Of a DNA stretch of 13,701 nt, positions 6,786-13,701 are shown one piece after another. The notes beneath the pieces were generated by a model that was given only the letters and a program-made list of their open reading frames with translations, did not search any database and was not told the DNA's origin. Both the position numbers and the translations under genes were made by a program. Position 1 is the first letter of the stretch; each line of letters starts with the position of its first letter. This stretch comes from Lachnospiraceae bacterium (GTDB lineage Bacteria > Bacillota > Clostridia > Lachnospirales > Lachnospiraceae): contig JAEEKC010000282.1 in assembly GCA_016282215.1 (NCBI GenBank), positions 1 through 13,701 on the forward strand. Reading direction: 5' to 3'.

Positions 6786-9700
6786 TCAGTATTTTCCCTT
6801 CATCAGTTTCGCGTAATCGGCGCTCTTATTCTTCGGTACCCCGAATTTCAGACGCTTCGCGCATTTCTTAAATGCCTTGCTGCCCACGCTGATCAATCCC
6901 TTGGATTTGATGGAAACCGTACGCAGCTTCCGACATTGATAAAAGGCCCTTTTCCCGATCCTCTGTACCTTTCCGTAAAGCGTGATCTTCTTCATCTGTT
7001 TGCACCCTTCAAAGGACTGGGCGCCGACCTTGGTCACCCCTTTTCCGCCCTTTACGGTTACCAGGGATTTACACTGATAAAAGGCCTTATCCGGGATTAT
7101 TGTCAGCTGATCAGGCAGTGTGATCTTGAGCAGCGCTGTATCTCCAGCAAAAGTTCTCGCCCCGATCTTCAGCAAAGCGGTGCCCGGCTCGCGGCTGACA
7201 GTCCGAAGCGATGTGCACGCTTCAAAAGCCGACTTTCCGATGGTCAGCACCGTTTTGCCGATGGTCAGGCTGACCAGTGATGTGCAGCCGTAGAATGCCC
7301 GTTTTCCGACAGACAGGATACCCTCGCCGAGAACAACGGTTTTCAGGGACTTGCACCCTTCGAACGCGCGGGCTCCGATACTCTGCAATGATTTCGGGAA
7401 TGTCACCTCTTTTAACTTTTCGCAATGATAAAACGCCCTTTCCCCTATCGTGACAAGCCCTTCGCCAAATGCGATCTTCTCCAGATTTGTGCAGCCCGAA
7501 AATGCGCCGTCTCCGATCTTTGTGATCCTGCTGCCCAGGCTGACCTCCTTTAAGATTTTATTATTCAAAAAACACTCTTTATCGATCTCTGTCACGGGAT
7601 AGGTTTTTCCCGCGATCACGATCTCTCCGGGAATGGTCAGTTTCTCTACCTGTCCGCAGTCAGCAAGTTTGATCGTGATGCTGCCATCCGCATTCTTGAA
7701 AAAGGAATACTCCACACCGTCAATCTTCAATGATGCGACGCTCCCCGATTCCAGCGCCTTCAGGATCAGCTGCAGCTGTGCCTCTGACAAACCATAGCTG
7801 TCGCCTCCCCTTTGATAGGTGATATTGTGATCGCCGCCGTTTCCTCCTGCGGCGGACTTGTCCTCCTCCCAGACAGCGAACAGGTCCAGCGTTCCGGTCT
7901 CGGAAACGATATCCTGAACGCCTGAATATATCTTCCCTGCTGCATCACTCCAGCCTTTGAACAGATAACCTGCCTTCGTCGGAACCGGGAGTGGCTGCGA
8001 ATCTCCGATCGTATACTTCACGGTATTGATCACGGATCCACCCTTCGGATCAAAGTGCACCGTGACTGTCGTGACCGTCCATACTGCCACAAGCTTCACC
8101 GTAGCGGCGTTTTCGCTTGTCATATTCTGCGCGACTGTCACATAGTTGCCCTCACTGTCTTTCCATCCGGCGAATTCATAATCCTCGCGCTGCGGAACCG
8201 GCAATGTAAAGGGCATGTCATAGGTACAGACAACGTCCTCAACGCTGCTGCCGCCGCGACTGTCAAAAGAAACCGTATACTTGATCGGTTCCCATCCTGC
8301 TGTCAAAGATACGTTCGCTCCCGCCTCTGCTGTCAGATTGGATACTTCCCCTTTTTGATTGATCAGATTTGCACCGTTCCACCCCTTGAACAGATAACCT
8401 TCCTTCTTTGTATCCGGCAGCAAAAATGCTTTATCATAGATCGCCGAAACAGGTGAAACATCGTCCCCACCGTCTGTCTGAAACGAAACCGTATAGGTAT
8501 TCGCTTTCCAGTTTGCCGTAAATGAAGTGTTCTGCTGCGGGACAAACGCAGTTCCTGCTTTTCTGATCGCACCGCTGCCTGACCATCCTTCCAGCACATA
8601 TCCTGTTTTTGCTGCGCTCGGCAATGTCACGCTGCTCTGCCCGGAGTCTGTCCACTCTGCCGTAAGCACACTCGATGCCTGGTTTTCTCCAAATCCGTAC
8701 ATCTTCTGACCGGCCGTAAACGCTGCGCCATCCGATCTCTTCCAGTTCTTAAACGAAAAACTCCTGGTGCTGGTCAGAGAAGAGACCGCACACTGTCCTC
8801 CCGCAGGATTAAAGTTCACCTTGTAGGTTATGGGATTTCTGCTGATCGCAGCAGATACGTTGACCCCATCAAAATATCCGAATACCTGGGATGCCGGTGT
8901 GGTCGTCCCGCCGTTTGCCGCATAAGATATGCTGTTCTTCGCAGGCGACAATACAAAATTGAAGCCAGGCGTGGCATTTCCGCCACTGCCAAGAGAACTG
9001 TTGCTCCAGAGATTAGCATGCCAGATCATCCTGTAAGAATCCTCTTTTCCAGTGATCCCTGTTCCGGGGACCATCTCTGACAGATTGGAATTGTCATAAG
9101 GCGTTCCGACATTCGATGTATAGACATATCCTTTCAGCCCGCTCAGCATAATCGGAATATATACGATATCCTTATGTCCTCCGCTTTTTTGATTCAGTGA
9201 GTACGTCCCCGTCTCGGGAACAAAACCGGCTCCGTTATTCCCGGTCACGCTGGACAATGTTACCGTCTTGGTGGTATCTCTTGCTTTCCCGTCACATGTG
9301 AACTTCATTTTTACATCGTAAGAAGCTCCGCCTCCGGGAGCACCGCCATAGTAACCTGTAGCCTTCTTCTGATAAGTGATCGTCATATATCCTGTCGTAT
9401 TCCAGTTGGCCTTTAACAGACCGCTGCCTTGTCCCTGCATCAGATAGTCAAAGTAGCTCATCCTGGTTTCCTGCGGATCCGGCAATGCATTACCATTTTC
9501 ATCATAGGAGTAGATATAGTTTGTCGTGATCTGTGAAAAATACGGCGTCTGCGCGATCGCTTCACGCTTTGCCCCATCTGCTGCGAGGAGCAGTGCCTGC
9601 AGATCCTCATCTGCCGCATAAAATACAACCTCATCTTTCTCCTCGTCCGACATCTGCTCCCAGTCGAGCCTCATCATTTCATCAAAGGTGTAAATGCGGT

Positions 9701-9929
9701 GCATATCCTCTGCTGTGATATTCGTTGCTGTCGTGTCCTCCGCTGCCATGTCCTCTGCCACCATATCTGCAGCCGCTTCTGTATCCACAGCCGTTACCGT
9801 ATCTGCTGCTGTCACGTCCGCCGGCAGTACAGCCATCCATAAAAAGACGGTCATCAACAACATACCATATGTTAGTCTTATCTGTGTTTTGATCCTATGA
9901 TCCGCCCCTGCGGGCTTTGTTCCTTTCAC
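6786..9929 (-). CDS. Secreted surface-type protein with InlB B-repeats and BspA leucine-rich repeats
   Basis: A 1047-residue exported protein with no catalytic motif seen; proteins of this build are usually adhesins or surface-exposed binding proteins. Order of parts: a long n-region and signal helix (about 20-42), an Ala/Asp/Glu/Thr-rich low-complexity stretch (41-76), an unassigned region (about 77-365) rich in Gly/Asn/Ser/Tyr, about five InlB-type B-repeats (Listeria-Bacteroides type; F-x-x-x-GG ... GY-x-F-x-GW; 367-687), a short linker, then ten TpLRR/LRR_5 repeats of 23-25 residues (793-1026, I-G-x-x-A-F-x-x-C). No LPXTG, SLH or choline-binding anchor is visible, so it may be released or held by an unknown means. 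The GTG at 9929 has an AAGG...GGTGAAGG ribosome binding site just upstream; an ATG at 9953 and a GTG at 9959 are in frame without one. It has its own terminator. Confidence 0.88.
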   Translation of the reverse strand: MKGTKPAGADHRIKTQIRLTYGMLLMTVFLWMAVLPADVTAADTVTAVDTEAAADMVAEDMAAEDTTATNITAEDMHRIYTFDEMMRLDWEQMSDEEKDEVVFYAADEDLQALLLAADGAKREAIAQTPYFSQITTNYIYSYDENGNALPDPQETRMSYFDYLMQGQGSGLLKANWNTTGYMTITYQKKATGYYGGAPGGGASYDVKMKFTCDGKARDTTKTVTLSSVTGNNGAGFVPETGTYSLNQKSGGHKDIVYIPIMLSGLKGYVYTSNVGTPYDNSNLSEMVPGTGITGKEDSYRMIWHANLWSNSSLGSGGNATPGFNFVLSPAKNSISYAANGGTTTPASQVFGYFDGVNVSAAISRNPITYKVNFNPAGGQCAVSSLTSTRSFSFKNWKRSDGAAFTAGQKMYGFGENQASSVLTAEWTDSGQSSVTLPSAAKTGYVLEGWSGSGAIRKAGTAFVPQQNTSFTANWKANTYTVSFQTDGGDDVSPVSAIYDKAFLLPDTKKEGYLFKGWNGANLINQKGEVSNLTAEAGANVSLTAGWEPIKYTVSFDSRGGSSVEDVVCTYDMPFTLPVPQREDYEFAGWKDSEGNYVTVAQNMTSENAATVKLVAVWTVTTVTVHFDPKGGSVINTVKYTIGDSQPLPVPTKAGYLFKGWSDAAGKIYSGVQDIVSETGTLDLFAVWEEDKSAAGGNGGDHNITYQRGGDSYGLSEAQLQLILKALESGSVASLKIDGVEYSFFKNADGSITIKLADCGQVEKLTIPGEIVIAGKTYPVTEIDKECFLNNKILKEVSLGSRITKIGDGAFSGCTNLEKIAFGEGLVTIGERAFYHCEKLKEVTFPKSLQSIGARAFEGCKSLKTVVLGEGILSVGKRAFYGCTSLVSLTIGKTVLTIGKSAFEACTSLRTVSREPGTALLKIGARTFAGDTALLKITLPDQLTIIPDKAFYQCKSLVTVKGGKGVTKVGAQSFEGCKQMKKITLYGKVQRIGKRAFYQCRKLRTVSIKSKGLISVGSKAFKKCAKRLKFGVPKNKSADYAKLMKGKY
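6852..7553 (-). repeat. BspA-type leucine-rich repeats (10 copies, protein-level)
   Basis: Ten tandem repeats of 69-75 bp encode units of the form L-x-x-(I/V)-x-(I/L)-x-x-x-(I/V)-x-x-I-G-x-x-A-F-x-x-C-x-x. Two units have 25 residues instead of 23. Copies have diverged at DNA level, so the array is old rather than a recent expansion. The last unit is degenerate (SKAFKKCAKR) and leads into a short basic tail ending at the stop. Confidence 0.9.
7869..8831 (-). repeat. InlB-type B-repeats (about five copies, protein-level)
   Basis: Repeats of about 65-70 residues share YTVSF-x-x-x-GG, a central Y-x-x-x-F-x-LP, GY-x-F-x-GW and a closing L-x-A-x-W. The second unit is short, lacking its first strand. 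The same fold in Listeria InlB B-repeats forms a small beta-sheet spacer or adhesive domain. Confidence 0.82.
9702..9809 (-). repeat. Low-complexity Ala/Asp/Glu/Thr segment after the signal peptide
   Basis: About 36 codons just after the signal helix are almost entirely Ala, Asp, Glu, Thr, Val and Met, with irregular AAEDM/AEDT-like units. At DNA level this is a degenerate run of GCTG/CTGCCA-like triplets. It is probably a flexible acidic spacer and could be prone to slippage. Confidence 0.6.
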
Positions 9930-10002
9930 GTATCCTTCACCTTCCTTTCTCATATTCACGTATCAAAACCATTTCCAGGCCTAAATCATCTCATGAAAAT
10001 CG

Positions 10003-10015
10003 TGTCGAAACGACA
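10003..10015. repeat. 13-bp palindrome (operator candidate) in the leader of the repeat-protein gene
   Basis: TGTCG-AAA-CGACA is a perfect 5-bp inverted repeat with a 3-bp centre, about 75 bp upstream of the GTG start at 9929. It could be a small regulator-binding site or an RNA hairpin. No promoter consensus next to it is convincing. Confidence 0.35.
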
Positions 10016-10041
10016 AAGTGAATCTTTCCCACGCCAAAAGA

Positions 10042-10065
10042 CGGGAAAAGGAAAGAACTTTTCCG
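10042..10065. repeat. Imperfect hairpin in the same leader
   Basis: CGGGAAAAG (10042-10050) pairs with CTTTTCCG (10058-10065) around a 7-nt loop, with one bulged G. There is no T-run after it on the minus strand. It would form in the 5' leader of the repeat-protein mRNA if transcription starts upstream. Confidence 0.35.
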
Positions 10066-10072
10066 AAAGCCC

Positions 10073-10094
10073 GAGATCTGAATGAGATCTGAAT
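10073..10094. repeat. Tandem 11-bp duplication
   Basis: The 11-mer GAGATCTGAAT occurs twice, head to tail, and is followed by a further GAAT. It sits just past the terminator in the non-coding interval. This could be simple slippage or a scar of an insertion. Confidence 0.75.
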
Positions 10095-10108
10095 GAATAA
10101 AAACACAG

Positions 10109-10141
10109 TAAAAAACGCACCGGATTGCCCTTCCGGTGCGT
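10109..10141 (-). terminator. Strong intrinsic terminator
   Basis: On the minus strand ACGCACCGG (10133-10141) and CCGGTGCGT (10115-10123) form a perfect 9-bp stem with a 9-nt loop, followed by a T-run (10110-10115). It lies 84 bp beyond the stop codon at 10225 and would end transcription of the ATP synthase-side genes before the repeat-protein gene. Confidence 0.9.
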
Positions 10142-10225
10142 TACAGTATAGCAACAAAAACCTAAGTTAGTCAATGACAACAATAAAGTTAGCAGATGGC
10201 AACATTTTCGTTAGCAGGGGGCAAC
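10140..10225. repeat. Four phased copies of a 16-bp dyad-like repeat
   Basis: On the plus strand, 16-mers of the form GTTAG-N6-GCAAC begin at 10140 (GTTACAGTATAGCAAC), 10166 (GTTAGTCAATGACAAC), 10188 (GTTAGCAGATGGCAAC) and 10210 (GTTAGCAGGGGGCAAC). The last three are spaced exactly 22 bp apart, about two helical turns, and the first is 26 bp away. Each unit is a loose dyad (GTT ... AAC). The last copy ends on the stop codon of the upstream gene, and the first two overlap the -10 and -35 boxes. Such arrays fit cooperative binding of one protein, either a regulator or a transposase at an IS21-like element end. No transposase is present. Confidence 0.8.
10145..10174 (-). promoter_or_regulatory. 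Consensus-like promoter embedded in the repeats
   Basis: The minus strand carries TTGACT (10169-10174, 5 of 6), an 18-nt spacer and TATACT (10145-10150, 5 of 6) with an extended -10 TG. The expected start, near 10138, falls inside the 5' arm of the terminator hairpin, so transcripts would end after about 30 nt unless the terminator is bypassed. It is the best hexamer match for the downstream repeat-protein gene, but the geometry is odd. Confidence 0.45.
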
Positions 10226-12834
10226 TATTCTCCAACCATGTATGCAATAAACTGGTTTCCGTTGGCCGCAAAATAATCCGTGGAATCATTGATCCCCATC
10301 TTCATGATCTTTCCCGAAGCAGGGTTTAAAAGGATCGTGTTCTGCTCATTATATCCGACCAGCAATACAGCCGATCCGTCCTTCAAAAGCGCCATGACCG
10401 GGATGTCTTTTCCCACATAGTAAAGTACGCTGTCCAGACTGCAGCCCTTTAAGTCCATAACCTGTCCGTCCGGCATCTGTTTTTCCAGGATGGAACGGAT
10501 CGTTTCGCCGGAACGGATCAGCCGGCCGGCATCGATACTGATCCCCTCTTTTTTCAGGATCGCTTCAAGACAGACCGCAACGCTGCCCTTATCTTCTTCC
10601 ACACCTGCTTCTGCGATACCGGATATCTGATAGGAATGACCTCTTCCGGATTTTTCCCAGATACGCCGTCCCTTTTGATCGATCACACTCCCGTTTGCTT
10701 CCTCAGCCCGTCGGATCGCCGATCCCACACTGACAAACAGACCACAAAGACCTTCTCTGTCATAGACGAAATAATATGGCGTCTCCGTTTCCCTTTTTGT
10801 CAAAAAGACCTGTCTGTTTCCTTCAAACAGAACCTGCCTGGGTGTCTGCACTTTCATCTTACCGGAAGAAAGCGAAGAGCCCACGGCGATCTGTGTGATC
10901 TTTTCCAGATTCTGCGTTGCCACGACTTCGATCGGGTTCTTTCTCTCAACAAGGGCCGCATCATTCATGATATAATCATCTTCGATCTCATGCAGAACAC
11001 CGTCTCCCGGATCCTGCACCCTCGAAAGCTGGATCCTTTCATCCGTGATGGAAACGCCTGTCACACGGACACCGGGTTTTTCATAGGTTTTTAAAACCGT
11101 ACCCTCTTCGTCCATGATCTGCACAGCGCGCATGGGAAGATATGGATTGCCGAACTGGTCCGTCCGCATCTCCGATGACTCGGCCAGTCCGATCACCAGA
11201 TCATTCCCGACAAATCCGAGGGGCTTTAATTTCCCCCCTTCCGCATCCGTCAGGGTCTGCTTTCTGCCGGTCACAAGATTCAAAAGATACACGGTACCGT
11301 CCGTGCCGGTGTCATCCTCCGATCCACCGAAGGCGTCCCGTCCGGCTCCGGCCGATGACAGCGTATTGTCCACCGGGTTTGTCCATGCGATCAGATGCCT
11401 GTCGGAGCTGACCACATAATTTCCGTAGATCAGGTTCTCTTCGATCGTCTGATAACTCTTATCGAGAAGGTCGATCCTGTGCAGTTTTCCTCCCGCAATG
11501 ACATACAGCTTGTTGCCGTTTCCGACAAAGGCTGATTCCCCGGCCTCTTTTTTCAGATACTCGGCAGATGTATAGGAAGGGATATAGACCTCTTCTTCCA
11601 CCGTATTGAGCGTACTGTTATAGTAATAACATGCCAGACCCACGCCGCCTTCGTGAAGCCCGCGGTTCATATAACCGTTGACCAGAAAACGGATATTTCC
11701 GATCTCATCCACGGAAAGGATTCGGATCTGCGCACCGTCATAGGTCACTCTGTCGTCAGTGTGCTCCTCATCATAAAAACTGAAAACAACTGCAACACGG
11801 CCTGCGCTCGCATCCATGAAATACAGCACGTTTTCCTTCACGAAGGCAAGCATGCTGCCGCCCTCACTCTCATAGACCTGCAGCGTATCCGGATCTGTGA
11901 TCCCAAGCGAGATCTTATTGTTGGCATAGACGCTGTCCCTTGGTGAAAAGAATGAATTCATGGTGCGCAGAGAATCCAACAGATAGAGTCTCTCCTGACC
12001 GAAACGCAGATAATAATATTCTCTGATATTATATTCTTCCTGCCCCTGACCGCCGGAAAGGGAAAGCGGATACGTAAGCGTCACGGTCGCAACGTAAGGA
12101 TTGATCCGTTCGATCTTGATCTTGGGATCGCTTTTTCTCTCCACCTGCAGATCACCCCAGGTGATCTGTGAAAAACTCGAATGAATATCCACTCTCGCAT
12201 AGGTTGTATTATCACCCTGCTCATTTGATTCGAGGTAAGTCGTCAGCGTTTTGGCCTGTTCCCTGTCAAAGGTCTTATCCGAAAAATCCAGTGCAAACTC
12301 GATCGCCTCATCGGCTTTTTTGATATTCTCACAGATGCGGATCCTGCTGTCAAAATAGATACTGCCCTTCGAGCCGTTTTCTACGGCAAGGCGAAGTACA
12401 TATTCTTTTTCGGTTTCCAGAAGGTCCTTTAAGACAAGCGAAAAACGCAGCATTGCATCCGTTTTTTCAAGATCATCGATCCGGCCGTTTTCGATCAGTC
12501 TCTCACCATAGGTATCCCGCACCTCATAGGAGATCCCGCTGATATTGCACCCGTAGGTATCCATCTCAAAGTCCAGCTGCCTGCCTACGGAATCGACAGG
12601 CGTTACGCTGTCACAAACATAGGCCTCGTCCATCTGCAGGATCATGCCCCGCATGCAGTTGATCCGATGGCCGTCCCTTACCACGAAAACAAGCGGAAAC
12701 GAAGCATCCTCCATTTCCGCTGTCATATCTGCGCTTTCACGATTCATCACGCGGTCAGAAATAAAAACCGCAAGTACAAAAACCAGAATTGCATATATGG
12801 TTTTTACGATCACATTCACTACTGGATTTTTCAT
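10225..12834 (-). CDS. Membrane-anchored extracellular protein with degenerate C39-like peptidase domain
   Basis: An 869-residue protein that I cannot assign to a named family. It has a short cytoplasmic N-terminus and one membrane helix (about 7-27), placing the rest outside the cell. Residues 40-300 are beta-rich. The middle (about 300-720) has recurring short strands such as VLYFMDASAGR, KLYVIAGGKLHRIDL and TVYLLNLVTGRKQTL, suggesting a WD40/beta-propeller-like part. The last 120 residues resemble a C39-type cysteine peptidase: SVAVCLEAILKKEGI holds a Cys at the catalytic position (755), but the His of the usual H-A-V-V-x-V-G-Y is Ser821 (SAVLLVGYN) and the Asp of D-P-x-S-G is Asn837 (NPASG), so it is probably inactive. 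It starts 85 bp after atpC with a weak AGG ribosome binding site, and an inverted repeat lies in the gap. A binding or scaffold role is an inference. Confidence 0.75.
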   Translation of the reverse strand: MKNPVVNVIVKTIYAILVFVLAVFISDRVMNRESADMTAEMEDASFPLVFVVRDGHRINCMRGMILQMDEAYVCDSVTPVDSVGRQLDFEMDTYGCNISGISYEVRDTYGERLIENGRIDDLEKTDAMLRFSLVLKDLLETEKEYVLRLAVENGSKGSIYFDSRIRICENIKKADEAIEFALDFSDKTFDREQAKTLTTYLESNEQGDNTTYARVDIHSSFSQITWGDLQVERKSDPKIKIERINPYVATVTLTYPLSLSGGQGQEEYNIREYYYLRFGQERLYLLDSLRTMNSFFSPRDSVYANNKISLGITDPDTLQVYESEGGSMLAFVKENVLYFMDASAGRVAVVFSFYDEEHTDDRVTYDGAQIRILSVDEIGNIRFLVNGYMNRGLHEGGVGLACYYYNSTLNTVEEEVYIPSYTSAEYLKKEAGESAFVGNGNKLYVIAGGKLHRIDLLDKSYQTIEENLIYGNYVVSSDRHLIAWTNPVDNTLSSAGAGRDAFGGSEDDTGTDGTVYLLNLVTGRKQTLTDAEGGKLKPLGFVGNDLVIGLAESSEMRTDQFGNPYLPMRAVQIMDEEGTVLKTYEKPGVRVTGVSITDERIQLSRVQDPGDGVLHEIEDDYIMNDAALVERKNPIEVVATQNLEKITQIAVGSSLSSGKMKVQTPRQVLFEGNRQVFLTKRETETPYYFVYDREGLCGLFVSVGSAIRRAEEANGSVIDQKGRRIWEKSGRGHSYQISGIAEAGVEEDKGSVAVCLEAILKKEGISIDAGRLIRSGETIRSILEKQMPDGQVMDLKGCSLDSVLYYVGKDIPVMALLKDGSAVLLVGYNEQNTILLNPASGKIMKMGINDSTDYFAANGNQFIAYMVGE

Positions 12835-12864
12835 GTACGCAACCTATCATACATGGTCCATGCC

Positions 12865-12894
12865 CCGGATCAAAAACCGATCGTTATGATCCGG
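12865..12894 (-). repeat. Inverted repeat between atpC and the next gene
   Basis: CCGGATCA and TGATCCGG (8 bp, perfect) flank a 14-nt centre that itself contains CGATCG. There is no T-run after it on the minus strand, so it is not a standard terminator. It could lower read-through from the ATP synthase operon into the large downstream gene or stabilise the atp mRNA end. Confidence 0.6.
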
Positions 12895-12919
12895 TGCGCT
12901 CTTATCCCGGATGAAACCC

Positions 12920-13327
12920 TTACCTGACCGCCTCGATCCTGCATGTTGCACGGAGCAGCGCAGTTTCGGCCCTGGCTATATCCGTTGCATCATCCCGTTT
13001 TTCCAAACGCTCCTGGGCACGGCTCTTAGCCGCCTCCGCACGCTCAACGTCAATCTCCGCCGGCCACTCGATGATCTCTGCCATGATCGTGACGCCATCC
13101 GGCATGATCGTGGCAAAGCCCTCATGCAGCGCGGCTTCTTTTACGTTGTCGGCATCTTCCGTGATGGTCAGAATCCCAGGTTTGATGATCACTGTCAGAG
13201 GGATATGATTCTTATAAACACCGATCTCACCCTCCGTGGTATTCATTTCCACCATCTCCACCTTTCCTTCATAAAAAACGCGGTCCGGTGTGATGATCTT
13301 TAAATCAAAAGCTTTTTCGTTATCCAT
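12920..13327 (-). CDS. atpC: F-type ATP synthase subunit epsilon
   Basis: Subunit of the cytoplasmic F1 sector; it links the central stalk to the c-ring and restrains ATP hydrolysis. The 135-residue length is normal. The N-terminal beta-sandwich (about 1-90) is plain: FDLKIITPDRVFYEG, TTEGEIGVYKNHIPL, GILTI and EGFATIMPDGVTIMAE. The C-terminal helical hairpin (about 92-133) is rich in Glu, Arg and Ala. GGAG lies 5 nt before the ATG, and the gene follows atpD after 18 bp, the usual atpD-atpC order at the end of the operon. Confidence 0.97.
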   Translation of the reverse strand: MDNEKAFDLKIITPDRVFYEGKVEMVEMNTTEGEIGVYKNHIPLTVIIKPGILTITEDADNVKEAALHEGFATIMPDGVTIMAEIIEWPAEIDVERAEAAKSRAQERLEKRDDATDIARAETALLRATCRIEAVR

Positions 13328-13345
13328 ATGTACTCCGATAGCAAA

Positions 13346-13701
<356 letters not shown>

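Noticed and set aside
6627..7280. Plus-strand open frame opposite the leucine-rich repeats
   Set aside because: Shadow of the repeat-coding strand; it shows periodicity inherited from the repeats and no start signals.
10140..10225. CRISPR array
   Set aside because: Repeat units are 16 bp with 6-bp spacers, far shorter than any CRISPR, and no cas gene is present.
12846..12873. Promoter TTGATC-16-TATGAT before the extracellular-protein gene
   Set aside because: The hexamers match fairly well, but the start would fall about 5 nt before the ATG and exclude the ribosome binding site.

Overview
The window reads as a chromosomal segment from a Gram-positive anaerobe of the class Clostridia, most likely a Lachnospiraceae-type gut commensal. 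The signs are moderate GC content, AGGA/AGGGG-type ribosome binding sites, a DUF3737 protein, a TraX-family membrane protein, and a large secreted protein combining InlB-type B-repeats with BspA-type leucine-rich repeats. The genus cannot be fixed from the sequence alone. Every supported gene lies on the minus strand, so transcription runs from high to low coordinates.

Layout in order of transcription. (1) 13701-12920: the 3' end of atpD (F1 beta subunit) and atpC (F1 epsilon subunit), which close an F-type ATP synthase operon. (2) 12834-10225: a large membrane-anchored extracellular protein whose C-terminal domain looks like a C39-type cysteine peptidase that has lost its catalytic His and Asp. 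(3) 10225-9960: a dense non-coding stretch. It holds four phased copies of a 16-bp dyad-like repeat, a good sigma-70-type promoter built into those repeats, a strong intrinsic terminator, a tandem 11-bp duplication and two small inverted repeats. (4) 9929-6786: the secreted InlB/BspA-repeat protein, closed by a GC-rich terminator. (5) 6610-4958: an exported protein-tyrosine/lipid-phosphatase-like enzyme and a TraX-family multi-pass membrane protein, 9 bp apart and probably co-transcribed. (6) 4871-411: a clear promoter followed by a small alarmone synthetase-like protein, a DPM1/GtrB-type glycosyltransferase, an OmpR-type response regulator with its histidine kinase, and the tRNA methyltransferase TrmO. 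(7) 410-1: a short non-coding interval with what may be a decayed gene, then the 5' end of a DUF3737 gene that runs off the window.

Functionally, the window combines conserved housekeeping (ATP synthase, tRNA m6t6A modification) with envelope and signalling genes: a surface-repeat protein, an exported phosphatase, polyprenyl-phosphate sugar transfer, a two-component system and (p)ppGpp synthesis. No transposase, prophage, CRISPR array, tRNA or rRNA gene was recognised. The most unusual elements are the degenerate C39-like domain next to atpC and the phased repeat/promoter/terminator cluster just downstream of it.
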